From Bacillus sp. FJAT-50079 (GTDB lineage Bacteria; Bacillota; Bacilli; Bacillales; Bacillaceae_C): 64,000 nt of DNA. The notes beneath the pieces were generated by a model. That model saw only the letters and a list, made by a program, of their open reading frames with translations, was not told the origin of the DNA and made no database searches. Positions 16,446 to 26,521 of this stretch are shown here, one piece after another (the first letter of the stretch is position 1; each line of letters starts with the position of its first letter). The translations under genes and the position numbers were made by a program. Location: assembly GCF_018343515.1 (NCBI RefSeq), contig NZ_JAGYPD010000006.1, positions 1-64,000 on the forward strand. Direction: 5' to 3'.

Positions 16446-18114
16446 TTGTTAACTCTTCCTTTCGCAGCGAATCGGCAAAATGGATTAATGATGAAAGGTT
16501 TTCCATTTTTACCTTCATTTCGCCTTCGGTTTGTGAATGTTGAAAGATATCTTTGAAATGATCTTCCAAATGATTGCAATCAAGATTCGCTAAAATTTCA
16601 TCCAGTTCCCCGACCACTCGTTCGAAGAGCTTAATCTTCTCATATAAAAGCTTTAATATATGTTCCTCAATCGTATTTTTTACGGCAAAATTATAAATAT
16701 GGACGTCATTTTCTTGTCCTAACCGATGGACACGTCCAATTCTTTGCTCTAGACGCATCGGGTTCCAAGGAAGATCGAAATTAATAACATGACTGCAAAA
16801 CTGCAAGTTAATCCCTTCGCCGCCTGCTTCTGTGGCGATTAATACTTGCACATGATTTTGAAACAAGTCGCGCATCCAATCTTTCTTCCCTCGTTTAAAC
16901 CCTCCTCGAAAAGGAACGGACTTAATCCCGTGTTGTTGCAAAAACCATTGCAAATACAATTGAGTTGCCCGATATTCTGTAAAAATGATCACTTTATCAT
17001 TAATCGTTTGAATTAATTCAAGCGCTTTTTCCGCTTTTGAGTTTTGCGTGACTGCTTCGATTTTTTTCTGGAGATATTGAAGCGTCTTGACGTACCGTTC
17101 TGATGGCTGCTCATGCTTGTTCAGCATGTTTTTTAATGTGAAGAAAACCGCTTCTCTGCTGCTGCAAGCCTCTCGTTTTAATGTAAGCAAAGAAAAACCG
17201 TGTGCGGCAAACTCAGGCTCGGCATTTCTTAAAATTTCTAGTGAATCATATAAATCACGCTCTTCATCTGTGAACTCGATCGGAATTGCTTCGACACGCC
17301 GTTCTGTCCATTCAATTCCTGTCGTTGCTCGGCGATTGCGAATCATTACTTTATTGACGAGGTTTTTTAAATGTTCATCCTCTTGAACCGATAGCTTTTT
17401 ATTTTTGTATTTTTCCAAAAATCCGCTTTGACTCCCTAAATGCCCAGGTTTTAAAAGCGAGACTAAATAAAAGATCTCTTCAATTCGATTTTGGATCGGT
17501 GTTGCCGTTAATAGCAGGCAAAATTTCTTTTTTAATGATTGAGCAAATTCATAGTTCTTTGTTTTATGATTTTTAAGTTTGTGTGCCTCATCAATGATAA
17601 TCAAATCATATTGCTGCTGAGCGATGATTTCTCGATGAGGGCTTCTTTTTGCCGTATCGATCGAAGAAACAACACAGTCATACTGTTCCCATACATAGCT
17701 TTTCCGCTGAGCGACAGCTGGAATATGAAACTTTGTATTTAGTTCAGCAACCCATTGTGATACGAGTGACGCGGGTACAAGAATCAATGTTTTTTTGACA
17801 AGCCCACGAATCATATACTCTTTTAAGATTAATCCCGCTTCAATCGTTTTACCAAGTCCGACTTCATCAGCCAATATGGCTTTTCCATTCATCTGTTCAA
17901 CCACTTGCTGGGCGGTCTCCAATTGATGGGGCAATGGTGTCAGATTTGGTAGAAACTTTGTTGCTAGCAAACCTTCAAATTCTGGAATGCATAAATGCTG
18001 TTCACCTTGAAGTGTCAAACGCGCCATATCTTGCCGGGACCATGGCCCATCTTTTTCAACTCTATGTAAAAATTCATTTTTCCAATCATGATCAAATTCA
18101 ATCGTAACGACCAT
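16414..18114 (-). CDS. yqhH: SNF2-family helicase/ATPase YqhH
   Basis: A 566-residue superfamily 2 DNA translocase. Motif I is ADEVGLGKTIEAGLI, motif II IIIDEAHKLKN, motif III LLTATPIQN, motif V region EAGGEGINLQ and motif VI QRIGRVHRLGQ. It lacks a recognisable extra domain and is close to the RapA/HepA core. ATG 18114 with TAGGAGG upstream is clearly the start; the longer frame to 18237 has none. It is divergent from gcvT, with about 140 bp between them. Confidence 0.92.
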   Translation of the reverse strand: MVVTIEFDHDWKNEFLHRVEKDGPWSRQDMARLTLQGEQHLCIPEFEGLLATKFLPNLTPLPHQLETAQQVVEQMNGKAILADEVGLGKTIEAGLILKEYMIRGLVKKTLILVPASLVSQWVAELNTKFHIPAVAQRKSYVWEQYDCVVSSIDTAKRSPHREIIAQQQYDLIIIDEAHKLKNHKTKNYEFAQSLKKKFCLLLTATPIQNRIEEIFYLVSLLKPGHLGSQSGFLEKYKNKKLSVQEDEHLKNLVNKVMIRNRRATTGIEWTERRVEAIPIEFTDEERDLYDSLEILRNAEPEFAAHGFSLLTLKREACSSREAVFFTLKNMLNKHEQPSERYVKTLQYLQKKIEAVTQNSKAEKALELIQTINDKVIIFTEYRATQLYLQWFLQQHGIKSVPFRGGFKRGKKDWMRDLFQNHVQVLIATEAGGEGINLQFCSHVINFDLPWNPMRLEQRIGRVHRLGQENDVHIYNFAVKNTIEEHILKLLYEKIKLFERVVGELDEILANLDCNHLEDHFKDIFQHSQTEGEMKVKMENLSSLIHFADSLRKEELTNASERNSSIS

Positions 18115-18254
18115 CGTAATCCTCCTAACAAATGGAAGGGATATATTGTGCAAACAGGCAATCAATGTTACGCTATTTTCATAAAGTGATTGCGCTTTCT
18201 TCGTTATTATGCCCTGTTTATAAAAAAATATGTTCAAGCGTAGGAGGAAGGGAA

Positions 18255-19352
18255 ATGATCAATGTAAACCGAACTCCACTATATTCAAACTTTCAAAAGC
18301 TTGGTGCAAAAATGGGCTCATTTGCCGGTTGGGAGCTTCCTATTCAATTTACAAGCATTAAACAAGAACATGAGGCGGTAAGAACGAAGGCCGGGCTATT
18401 CGATGTGTCGCATATGGGGGAAATTGCTGTTACGGGTAAGGATAGTGCTTCGTTTTTACAAAAGATGATGACGAATGATCTTTCTCGTTTAAAGGCGGGC
18501 AGTATTCAATATACGCTTATGTGCAATGAAAAGGGTGGAGTACTTGACGATCTGCTCATTTATAAACGAACAGAAACCGATTATCTTCTCGTCGTCAATG
18601 CAGCGAATACAAAGAAAGATATTGAGTGGCTAAGGAAGCATCAAAGGGGGGCTGTTGAAATAGACGATCGCTCCTGGGAATATGCATTGCTCGCCATCCA
18701 AGGTCCAAGTGCTGAAAAAATTATGCAAAAGCTAACCTCATTCAATTTAAAGCAGATTGAACATTTCACCTTTTCGGAAAATGTTTTCGTAAATGATTGT
18801 ATAACCCTTGTTTCGCGAACGGGATACACGGGAGAGAATGGCTTCGAGCTATATTGTCATCCACATGACGCAAAAAAACTATGGACTGATTTGCTTTTAG
18901 CCGGCAAGGAGAACGGACTTCTTCCATGTGGTCTCGGGGCACGGGATACTTTGCGCTTTGAAGCGGGCTTGTCTTTATACGGTCAAGAGCTTGCTCCACA
19001 TATTACTCCGCTAGAAGCAGGCTTATCATTTGCTGTTAAATTGAATATACAGGATGATTTTATCGGGAAAGCAGCTTTAATGGAGCAGAAGGAAATTGGA
19101 GTTAGCAAAACAATTGTCGGAATTGAAATGATCGAGCGTGGCATCCCAAGGCATGGCTATAAAGTGTTTAACCAGAATGAGGAAATCGGAATAGTTACTT
19201 CGGGGACACAATCACCGACGTTAAAACGAAATCTTGGGCTTGCTTTGATTGATTCGATCCATAAAAAGATTGGGAATGAATTGTACGTAGACATCCGAGG
19301 GAAACGGTTAAAAGCCAAAGTTGTGCAAACACCATTTTATACTCGCTCTTAA
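18255..19352 (+). CDS. gcvT: Glycine cleavage system T protein (aminomethyltransferase)
   Basis: A 365-residue enzyme that moves the methylene group from the lipoyl-bound H protein to THF and releases ammonia. It shows the N-terminal [18 protein letters not shown], the folate-binding Asp region [17 protein letters not shown] and the C-terminal GTQSPTL. ATG 18255 is preceded by TAGGAGGAAG. It heads gcvT-gcvPA-gcvPB with 10- to 20-base spacing. The glycine riboswitch known before B. subtilis gcvT is not recognisable in the leader here. Confidence 0.95.
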   Translation: MINVNRTPLYSNFQKLGAKMGSFAGWELPIQFTSIKQEHEAVRTKAGLFDVSHMGEIAVTGKDSASFLQKMMTNDLSRLKAGSIQYTLMCNEKGGVLDDLLIYKRTETDYLLVVNAANTKKDIEWLRKHQRGAVEIDDRSWEYALLAIQGPSAEKIMQKLTSFNLKQIEHFTFSENVFVNDCITLVSRTGYTGENGFELYCHPHDAKKLWTDLLLAGKENGLLPCGLGARDTLRFEAGLSLYGQELAPHITPLEAGLSFAVKLNIQDDFIGKAALMEQKEIGVSKTIVGIEMIERGIPRHGYKVFNQNEEIGIVTSGTQSPTLKRNLGLALIDSIHKKIGNELYVDIRGKRLKAKVVQTPFYTRS

Positions 19353-19369
19353 AGATTGGAGGGATGCGT

Positions 19370-20716
19370 ATGTTTCGCCACCGCTATTTACCAATGACTG
19401 AGCAAAATAAAAAAGACATGCTAGCGACGATTGGAGTTCAGTCAATTGATGAGTTATTTGCCGATATTCCAGAAAAGGTGCGTTTTAAAGGGGATTACAA
19501 CATAAAAAAAGCAAAGGCCGAAACAGATCTAATTAAAGAGCTAACAAATATGGCAACGAAAAATGCGAATCTTAAACAATATCCTTCTTTCCTCGGTGCA
19601 GGGGTATACGATCATTACATTCCAACGATTGTTGACGCGGTTATTTCCCGCTCGGAATTTTACACGGCCTATACTCCGTACCAGCCGGAAATATCACAGG
19701 GGGAGCTACAAGCAATTTTTGAGTTCCAAACGATGATTTGTGAACTAACGGGTATGGATGTCGCCAATTCCTCGATGTATGACGGTGGCACAGCACTTGC
19801 TGAAGCGGCGATGCTTAGTTGTTCACATACACGGCGCAAAAAAATTCTCGTTGCACAAACCGTACATCCGCAGGCGAGAGAAGTATTGAAAACATACGCA
19901 AAAGGCCAATCACTCGAGGTGATTGAAATTCCACATGAAAATGGCATCATCCATATCGAATCGCTAAAGGAACAATTAGCAGACAATGTTGCTGCTGTAA
20001 TTACTCAATACCCAAATTTTTTTGGTCTGATTGAGCCGTTGAAGGAAATCGAGCCGCTCATTCATCAACAAGGTGCATTGTTTATCGTTTCCAGCAATCC
20101 GCTTTCACTCGGAATTTTAACGCCTCCTGGTGAATTAAATGCCGATATTGTCGTTGGTGATGCTCAAGTATTCGGCATTCCCACGTCATTAGGTGGCCCG
20201 CATTGCGGCTATTTTGCCACGACGACAAAACTAATGAGAAAAATTCCAGGCAGATTGGTTGGCCAAACGACGGATGAGGAAGGAAGGCGCGGCTTCGTAT
20301 TGACGTTACAAGCGCGGGAACAACATATTCGCCGTGATAAAGCGACATCGAATATTTGCTCTAATCAGGCCTTAAATGCGTTAGCTGCATCTGTTGCGAT
20401 CGCGGCACTTGGAAAAAAAGGAGTAAGAGAGATGGCTGTCCAAAATGTCCAAAAAGCGCATTATGCAAAAAAACGTTTTAAGGAAAAAGGGTTTTTGCTT
20501 CCTTTTGATGGCTTCCATTTCAATGAATTTGTTGTCAAATTAACGGAATCGATTTCTGCTGTTAACGACAGGCTATTATCCCAAGGCATTATTGGAGGAT
20601 ACGATTTAGGCCGTGATGATCCAAAGCAAGAAGGGCATATGTTAATTGCCGTTACGGAGCTGCGAACGAAGGAAGAAATTGATCGTTTAGTGAGCGGGAT
20701 GGAGGGATCGGCATGA
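19370..20716 (+). CDS. gcvPA: Glycine dehydrogenase (decarboxylating) subunit 1
   Basis: This 448-residue N-terminal half of the split P protein has the same length as the B. subtilis one. Motifs include [40 protein letters not shown] and [27 protein letters not shown]. It lacks the PLP lysine, which is on GcvPB. ATG 19370 is chosen over ATG 19364 because the latter touches the GGAGGG ribosome site. The stop overlaps the gcvPB start (ATGA). Confidence 0.95.
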   Translation: MFRHRYLPMTEQNKKDMLATIGVQSIDELFADIPEKVRFKGDYNIKKAKAETDLIKELTNMATKNANLKQYPSFLGAGVYDHYIPTIVDAVISRSEFYTAYTPYQPEISQGELQAIFEFQTMICELTGMDVANSSMYDGGTALAEAAMLSCSHTRRKKILVAQTVHPQAREVLKTYAKGQSLEVIEIPHENGIIHIESLKEQLADNVAAVITQYPNFFGLIEPLKEIEPLIHQQGALFIVSSNPLSLGILTPPGELNADIVVGDAQVFGIPTSLGGPHCGYFATTTKLMRKIPGRLVGQTTDEEGRRGFVLTLQAREQHIRRDKATSNICSNQALNALAASVAIAALGKKGVREMAVQNVQKAHYAKKRFKEKGFLLPFDGFHFNEFVVKLTESISAVNDRLLSQGIIGGYDLGRDDPKQEGHMLIAVTELRTKEEIDRLVSGMEGSA

Positions 20717-22170
20717 GAAGACAGGAAGTGCCATTCATTTTTGAGCAATCAACACTTGGAAGAATCGGGTACAGTTTGCCAGAATTGGATGTTCCTAATG
20801 TGGAAATGAGTGAATGTTTGCCAAGTGGCTACATTCGCCAAGATGAGCCTGATCTTCCTGAAGTTTCCGAGCTTGATTTGGTTCGTCATTATACTGAATT
20901 ATCGACTCGTAATTACGGGGTGGATTCCGGATTTTATCCATTAGGTTCCTGTACGATGAAATATAATCCGAAAATAAATGAACTAGTAGCTAGAATGCCA
21001 GGATTTGCCCATATCCACCCATTACAGCCAGCTTCTACAATCCAAGGAGCATTAGAATTAATGTATGACTTGCAAGAGCATTTGCAAGAAATCACTGGAA
21101 TGGATGCCGTTACGCTTCAACCAGCAGCCGGGGCACATGGGGAATGGACAGGACTGATGATGATTCGAGCCTTCCATGAAGCGAATGGTGATTTTGCTCG
21201 TTCGAAGGTGATTATACCTGACTCGGCGCACGGAACCAATCCTGCATCGGCGACCGTAGCTGGATTTGAAACAGTGACCGTTCGATCGGGAAAAGATGGG
21301 CTTGTTGATTTAGAACATTTGCAGCAGCTTGTTGATGATAAAACAGCCGCATTTATGTTAACAAATCCAAACACACTCGGTCTGTTTGAGGAGCAAATCG
21401 TTGAAATGGCTGCTATTGTTCATAATGTTGGTGGTAAGCTTTATTATGACGGAGCAAACTTAAACGCGGTCATGTCGAAAGCACGTCCTGGAGATATGGG
21501 CTTTGATGTCGTCCATTTAAATTTGCATAAAACATTTACTGGTCCACATGGTGGGGGTGGCCCTGGTTCGGGTCCTGTCGGGGTAAAAAAGGAGTTTATT
21601 CCGTTTTTGCCTAAGCCAATCATTACAAAAAAGGGAGATCAATACGTAATGGAGGATGATCGTCCAGCTTCGATTGGGCGGGTGAAACCATTTTACGGGA
21701 ACTTTGGAATCAATGTTCGTGCATATACGTATATTCGGACGATGGGACCAGATGGGCTAAAGGCAGTGACGGAATATGCTGTATTAAATGCGAATTATAT
21801 GATGAGAAAGCTAGCTCCTTATTTCTATCTACCATATGATCGCCATTGTAAGCATGAGTTCGTTCTCAGCGGCAAACGCCAGAAAAAACTTGGGGTTCGA
21901 ACGCTCGATATCGCCAAACGATTGCTTGATTTTGGCTATCACCCGCCGACGATTTATTTCCCGTTAATCGTCGATGAATGTATGATGATTGAACCAACGG
22001 AGACGGAATCAAAGGAAACGTTGGATGCGTTTATCGATGCGATGATTCAGATTGCCAAGGAAGTAGAGAAAGATCCTGAAATCGTCCAAGAAGCTCCGCA
22101 TATGACAATCGTAAAACGTTTAGATGAAACAAAAGCAGCGCGTAAACCGATTCTTCGTTATAAGCTGTAA
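20713..22170 (+). CDS. gcvPB: Glycine dehydrogenase (decarboxylating) subunit 2
   Basis: A 485-residue PLP-binding half of the P protein. The PLP lysine lies in [18 protein letters not shown], and the N-terminal substrate segment [11 protein letters not shown] is intact. It begins with the ATGA overlap of gcvPA, which ensures equal synthesis. No strong hairpin follows it, so termination is not obvious. In B. subtilis the lipoate ligase gene lplL is close by; it is not in this window. Confidence 0.95.
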   Translation: MRRQEVPFIFEQSTLGRIGYSLPELDVPNVEMSECLPSGYIRQDEPDLPEVSELDLVRHYTELSTRNYGVDSGFYPLGSCTMKYNPKINELVARMPGFAHIHPLQPASTIQGALELMYDLQEHLQEITGMDAVTLQPAAGAHGEWTGLMMIRAFHEANGDFARSKVIIPDSAHGTNPASATVAGFETVTVRSGKDGLVDLEHLQQLVDDKTAAFMLTNPNTLGLFEEQIVEMAAIVHNVGGKLYYDGANLNAVMSKARPGDMGFDVVHLNLHKTFTGPHGGGGPGSGPVGVKKEFIPFLPKPIITKKGDQYVMEDDRPASIGRVKPFYGNFGINVRAYTYIRTMGPDGLKAVTEYAVLNANYMMRKLAPYFYLPYDRHCKHEFVLSGKRQKKLGVRTLDIAKRLLDFGYHPPTIYFPLIVDECMMIEPTETESKETLDAFIDAMIQIAKEVEKDPEIVQEAPHMTIVKRLDETKAARKPILRYKL

Positions 22171-22194
22171 AGATGCGGTTTGTGAGCGTTTTTA

Positions 22195-22223
22195 TTGACA
22201 AAAAATCCTAGTAGAAGTAATGT
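22195..22223 (+). promoter_or_regulatory. Candidate sigma-A promoter of larE
   Basis: TTGACA (22195-22200), a 17-base spacer and TAATGT (22218-22223) lie about 105 bases before the larE start. The -35 is perfect and the -10 is weak. Confidence 0.45.
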
Positions 22224-22328
22224 GAGTGTGTAAACTATTTTAATAATTTCATTTATGATGCCTTAGATAGGTCATCAAATTCAGTGTATATCAACATCCT
22301 TTTAAAGGGGAAAGTGAGGCAAGCAAAC

Positions 22329-23153
22329 ATGAACGAAGCAATTAATGAAAAAAATCGTCGATTGGGCGAAATTTTATCTGACATGGGACGGGTAATGATC
22401 GCCTTTTCTGGCGGTGTAGATAGTGCAGTTGTTTTAAAGCGCGCGCAGCAAGAGTTAGGTGATCAAGTAGCAGCGGTCGTCGTTAAATCGGAACTTTTTC
22501 GAGAAGAAGAGTTTCATGCGGCTGTGAAATTAGCGGAGGAAATCGGTGTCCGTGTATATGAAACAGAAGTGAAAGAGCTCGAGCATCCGGGGATTGTAGC
22601 GAACAATCCAGAAAGCTGGTATTATAGCAAAAAGCTTCTTTATACTCGTTTAAATGAATTGGCAAAGGAAAAGGACTTTCCGTATGTTCTTGATGGAATG
22701 ATTATGGATGATATGGACGATTTCCGACCAGGATTAAAAGCGAGAGATGAAGAGGGGATTCGCAGCGTATTACAGGAAGCTGATCTGTATAAGGATGAAG
22801 TCCGTGAACTGGCGCAAGAATTAGAGCTTCCAGTTTGGAATAAACCGGCATCATGCAGTTTAGCATCAAGAATTCCATATGGAATCAAACTGAATCAACA
22901 AAAAATCAATCAAGTGAACGAAGCGGAACTTTTCCTAGCTGAACTTGGCTTTGCTCATGTTCGTGTCCGTCATCATGATAATGTTGCACGAATTGAAGTA
23001 ACAGCAGAGCAAATTGTTGAATTAGTGAAGCATAAAGATGAAATTCATGAGAAACTCGTTTCATTAGGCTTTGCTTACGTCTCACTAGACCTATGCGGCT
23101 ATCGCACAGGAAGTATGAACGAGGTCCTTTCGAAAAAAGCAATCAGTGCATAA
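22329..23153 (+). CDS. larE: ATP-dependent sacrificial sulfur transferase LarE family
   Basis: The 274-residue PP-loop protein has the adenylation motif SGGVDS (residues 27-32), and Cys176 in NKPASCSLASRIPYG sits at the position of the sulfur-donating cysteine of LarE. In lactobacilli LarE inserts sulfur into the nickel-pincer cofactor of lactate racemase, losing its own cysteine sulfur. The Cys here favours the sacrificial form over the 4Fe-4S variant. ATG 22329 follows GTGAGG; the upstream frame to 22284 lacks a ribosome site. larA, larB and larC are not in the window, so the target is uncertain. Confidence 0.85.
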   Translation: MNEAINEKNRRLGEILSDMGRVMIAFSGGVDSAVVLKRAQQELGDQVAAVVVKSELFREEEFHAAVKLAEEIGVRVYETEVKELEHPGIVANNPESWYYSKKLLYTRLNELAKEKDFPYVLDGMIMDDMDDFRPGLKARDEEGIRSVLQEADLYKDEVRELAQELELPVWNKPASCSLASRIPYGIKLNQQKINQVNEAELFLAELGFAHVRVRHHDNVARIEVTAEQIVELVKHKDEIHEKLVSLGFAYVSLDLCGYRTGSMNEVLSKKAISA

Positions 23154-23162
23154 GTATATAAA

Positions 23163-23196
23163 ACAACCCGCAGAAGAAATTTCTGCGGGTTGTTGT
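23163..23196 (+). terminator. larE terminator
   Basis: A 13-bp perfect stem (ACAACCCGCAGAA / TTCTGCGGGTTGT) lies ten bases after larE. A second hairpin with a T-rich tail (ACACACTT / AAGTGTGT) follows at 23237-23270. Confidence 0.8.
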
Positions 23197-23295
23197 ATAT
23201 ACATTATTTTATTCATCGACCCCATTAGAATGAAATACACACTTCGAAAATTTCAAAGTGTGTTTCTTTTGGACTTTAAAATGAATCTGGTCCAT

Positions 23296-23679
23296 CTATT
23301 TCTTTGTTTTAATTTTTCCAGACCATTTTTTAAAGCCGCCTTCTAAATGGTAAAGCTGTTTATAGCCCTTTTTATAGAGCGTTTGTCCCGCTCTTCCGCT
23401 ACGCAAGCCGCTTTGACAATAAAGATAAACGGGTTTATCAGGACGAATTTCCTTCATTCTCGCTTTTAGTTGTGAGATCGGAATGTTACGTGCTCCGAGT
23501 ATATGTCCCGCTTCATACTCATTTGCCTCCCGTACATCGATCAGCTGAGCTTTTCGATAGCCCGCTCGGAATTCATCCTCTGTAAGTGTTTTTAAAATTT
23601 TCTTTTGATGGAAGTAATTATATAAAGAAAAAGCAATAATGACTCCCAATAAAATGAGCATCGTATAAACGGCCGTCAA
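23296..23679 (-). CDS. yqhL: Membrane-anchored rhodanese-domain protein YqhL
   Basis: The 127-residue product starts with a membrane helix (about residues 4-22), then a cytoplasmic single rhodanese domain: LIDVREANEYEAGHI, the active-site loop YCQSGLRSGRA (catalytic Cys) and the closing LEGGFKKWSG. It can carry sulfane sulfur on the Cys. Start is TTG 23679, with GAAGGGGGAAG upstream. Its neighbour larE is also a sulfur-transfer protein, but on the opposite strand. Confidence 0.9.
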   Translation of the reverse strand: MTAVYTMLILLGVIIAFSLYNYFHQKKILKTLTEDEFRAGYRKAQLIDVREANEYEAGHILGARNIPISQLKARMKEIRPDKPVYLYCQSGLRSGRAGQTLYKKGYKQLYHLEGGFKKWSGKIKTKK

Positions 23680-23951
23680 TTTTTTTCTTCCCCCTTCTAC
23701 TAAATGACACTATTCCTATTATATTCATCTTATCGCCATGAATCAAAACTATTTTGCTTGTTTCTCGTTTTTTTCGACATATTCATGGCAAAAAAAATTT
23801 TTGTTAAATAAAAAATGAAGAGACCTTTATGCCACCTAATGTTAAAGCGATATTTAAATATGCAACTGTAAAACATGTCGAAATAACGGGATTAAAGCGG
23901 TTTTTTCTTATAAAATGACTGGATTCCTTTCAATCCCTCCAATTTTTAAAC

Positions 23952-24028
23952 TTGACAAATTTATTTATCCTTGGCTGTTTAACTATATGTAGTGTTGTGT
24001 TTCTTTGGATTAATACAATATCTTGTGT
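23952..24028 (+). promoter_or_regulatory. nrdJ control region: -35 and two NrdR boxes
   Basis: A TTGACA -35 (23952-23957) is followed by two 16-bp sites resembling the NrdR box consensus ACACTATATATAGTGT. Box 1 (23980-23995, TAACTATATGTAGTGT) matches 13 of 16; box 2 (24013-24028, ATACAATATCTTGTGT) matches 12 of 16. They are 33 bases apart, about three helical turns, which is the usual tandem arrangement. No clear -10 is seen at 17 bases. The intergenic region 23680-24098 holds nothing else I can support. Confidence 0.7.
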
Positions 24029-24098
24029 TTAATGATTGATTTTTAGGTTGTGTATATGGTAAGTTTAGTTAAGTTAATATTGTAGAGGAGTTGATGTT

Positions 24099-25538
24099 GT
24101 GTCTACAGTTTATCTGAAAGAAATGAATCTAGATGTAGAAAAACTGAATAAAGACATTCAATTGTTTAAACAGGTCCATCCAATTACACCTGACATGAAG
24201 ATTACGCATAAAGGGGTATCACGCCTTGTCATGATTGACCGTTATGCTTATAAGGATACGGAGAAAATCACATTATCTGATGGGGATTTTGTCGTATTAA
24301 CCATTAAAGAAGATCCGAAGTTTCCAGCTCGCGGACTTGGTTTCGTTCAATCGATCGATTGGGAAGAAAATACGGCAACGGTCATTGTAGAGGAAGAATT
24401 CCGCAATGCGCTTGATAGTCAAGAGGAAAGAGAAACGGGAATCATTGTCCGTCCAATTGATATAATTGAAAAACCGTTGGAAATCTATTATGAGCAAATT
24501 GCCAAGCGAAATGCGACCGGCTTAGCTGCGGTTGAAAAAACGGAAGAAAAAAGACAGGAATGGTTTGAGAAGTTTTATAAAGAGCTGGCTAGCCTTAATT
24601 TTATTCCAGCGGGGCGCGTGCTATATGGAGCGGGTTCAGAGACGGAAGTTACGTTCTTTAACTGTTACGTTATGCCTTTTGTTGCTGATTCACGCGAAGG
24701 AATTTCCGAGCATCGTAAACAAGTAATGGAAATCATGAGCCGCGGTGGTGGCGTAGGGACGAATGGTTCGACATTAAGACCGCGCAACACACTTGCACGT
24801 GGAGTAAACGGTAAATCATCTGGTTCGGTATCATGGTTAGATGATATCGCGAAGCTGACGCATCTTGTCGAACAGGGTGGTTCAAGACGCGGAGCTCAGA
24901 TGATTATGCTATCGGACTGGCATCCAGACATTGTTGAATTCATTATTTCGAAAATGCAAAATCCAAGAATTTTAAAGTTTTTAATCGAAACAACTTCAGA
25001 TCCAGTGATTAAAAAGCATGCGAAGGATAAGTTGAAATTTACGCCGTTAACGGACACGGAAGAAGCGATGTACCAAGGGATTCTTAATTATCGCAACATG
25101 CCAGGCCTTGGTGGATTTGATGAAAGAATTTTCCGTGAGGCTGAGGAAAAATTGACTGAAGGCGGTACATACTCAGTTCATAATCCGGAGTTTCTAACTG
25201 GTGCAAATATTTCTGTCTGCCTCACGAAAGAATTTATGGCAGCCATTGAAAATGATGAAGAATATGAACTTCGTTTCCCTGATGTAGAAAATTACAGTCC
25301 AGAAGAAATGAAAGCCTATAATGAAGAATGGCATAATATCGGTGATGTACGCGAATGGAATGAGATGGGTTATAAGGTTCGTACGTACCGAAAAATCAAG
25401 GCAAAAGAACTTTGGAATTTGATTAACATTTGTGCGACTTATTCGGCAGAGCCGGGGATTTTCTTCATTGATAATGCTAATGATATGACAAATGCAAAAG
25501 CTTACGGTCAAAAAGTAGTTGCAACGAATCCGTGTGGT
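24099..25538 (+). CDS. nrdJ: NrdJ, adenosylcobalamin-dependent ribonucleotide reductase, exon 1
   Basis: This is the first 480 codons of a class II reductase that makes dNDPs from NDPs with a B12 radical. Visible motifs are the first redox Cys in FFNCYVMPF, SRGGGVGTNGSTLR, SGSVSW, EQGGSRRGAQM and NPEFLTGANISVCL. The exon ends in ATNPCG with the radical Cys479. The reading frame then runs ten codons into the intron and stops at 25571, so a full enzyme needs splicing. Start is GTG 24099 after GAGGAG. The second exon begins at 26522. The joined protein is 850 residues, normal for this family. Confidence 0.93.
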
Positions 25539-26521
25539 GGAGTTCGCCTCACGTTAAACATTGCGGGATAAAGCGGGAAGGCTGAGATGCTAATCCGAAC
25601 CGAAGACTAAAAGTAAAGCTTTAGTCAGGGGCAACGCATAGGACTAATTAACAATAAATTAGATTTGCCTTTTAAGGCAAAGTAAAAGGTGATTTTATGA
25701 AATTATCTACTACGGACAAGAAGAGTTTTCTCATTGGAATGATTATGGGGGATGGGCATATTCGTAAAGGAAAGAAAGCTGTAAATTACAATATCTCATG
25801 TACTCATAATCCTAAACAGTATGATTATCTTGTATGGAAAATGGAAATTCTTAAACAGAATTTGACCAAAAATTATTGGCTGACAACCAAAGAGACAAAA
25901 TTCACTGGTAAAGGATCCTATAGTGGAAATGCAGGCAAGGTATATACCATGCACGTTGGGCAACTAGGTACTCATCCTCTTGTTACCCAAGTATATAAGG
26001 AGTCTTATATATCAAATAAGAAAATTGTAACCAGACACCTACTCAATCAATTGACTCCATTAGGATTAGCTATTTGGTACATGGATGATGGAAATCTGGG
26101 GTATCGTAAAAACCCCAATGGTTCTATTAAAAGTAGAAATGTAACGCTCCATACTGAGGGTTTTGACAGTGAAAGCCAAAACAATATCATTGGCTATTTT
26201 AAAGAGATTTGGGATATTGAAGCTCGACTTCATAAGTCAAGAGATAAATACAAAGTTTGGATGAATGTTCCTAACTCTATAAAATTTTTGAAGTTGGTCG
26301 CACCATATGTCAAAATGGTGCCATGTATGCATTACAAGATAGATTTAAAATATGAGAAAAAAACCGTAGATTTGTTTAATTAGAAGGTGAAACTCGAAAG
26401 AGAATATAATCCTCCCACGAGACCGCAACACTACGAAATTGTAGTGAAAATGTATGCTGAACTTACAGGAAATCAACTGTAAGAACTAAAGGATAAAAAG
26501 CCTTTAGGATAACAAAAACTG
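25539..26521 (+). other. Group I self-splicing intron in nrdJ
   Basis: Removing 25539-26521 (983 nt) joins NPCG to EQPLAPYSVCNL and restores the conserved NPCGEQPL motif. The exon ends in T and the intron ends in G, as in group I introns. P1 is visible: exon GTGTGGT (25532-25538) pairs with GCCTCAC (25546-25552), with a T.G wobble at the splice site and one mismatch. P10 is visible: GTTC (25542-25545) is complementary to the 3' exon start GAAC. Hairpins near the 3' end (26429-26446, 26462-26483, 26486-26507) fit P8/P9-type elements. I could not assign P3 and P7 with certainty. A LAGLIDADG gene sits inside, and no group II domain V is seen. Confidence 0.9.
25697..26383 (+). CDS. LAGLIDADG homing endonuclease encoded in the intron
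   Basis: The 228-residue product has two LAGLIDADG helices: FLIGMIMGDG (residues 11-20, Asp19) and LGLAIWYMDDG (122-132, Asp130/131). It is therefore a two-motif monomeric type. The family cuts intron-less alleles at the insertion site and drives copying of the intron; some members also help splicing as maturases. An own ribosome site (AAAAGGTGAT) precedes the ATG, so it is translated free-standing and not as a fusion with exon 1. Both catalytic Asp residues are present and the frame is intact, so it may be active. Confidence 0.92.
   Translation: MKLSTTDKKSFLIGMIMGDGHIRKGKKAVNYNISCTHNPKQYDYLVWKMEILKQNLTKNYWLTTKETKFTGKGSYSGNAGKVYTMHVGQLGTHPLVTQVYKESYISNKKIVTRHLLNQLTPLGLAIWYMDDGNLGYRKNPNGSIKSRNVTLHTEGFDSESQNNIIGYFKEIWDIEARLHKSRDKYKVWMNVPNSIKFLKLVAPYVKMVPCMHYKIDLKYEKKTVDLFN

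Noticed and set aside
23680-24098. Cobalamin riboswitch before the B12-dependent nrdJ
   Set aside because: Only a weak GCCAC match near 23831 is seen; the other conserved B12-box pieces are absent. NrdR boxes explain the region better.
25531-25571. Truncated, non-functional nrdJ (pseudogene)
   Set aside because: The stop at 25571 is inside the intron. Both exons are intact and join exactly in frame at a conserved motif.
25539-26521. Intein or group II intron in nrdJ
   Set aside because: The insert has stop codons in the exon frame, which excludes an intein. No GTGYG start, domain V or reverse transcriptase is present, which argues against group II.
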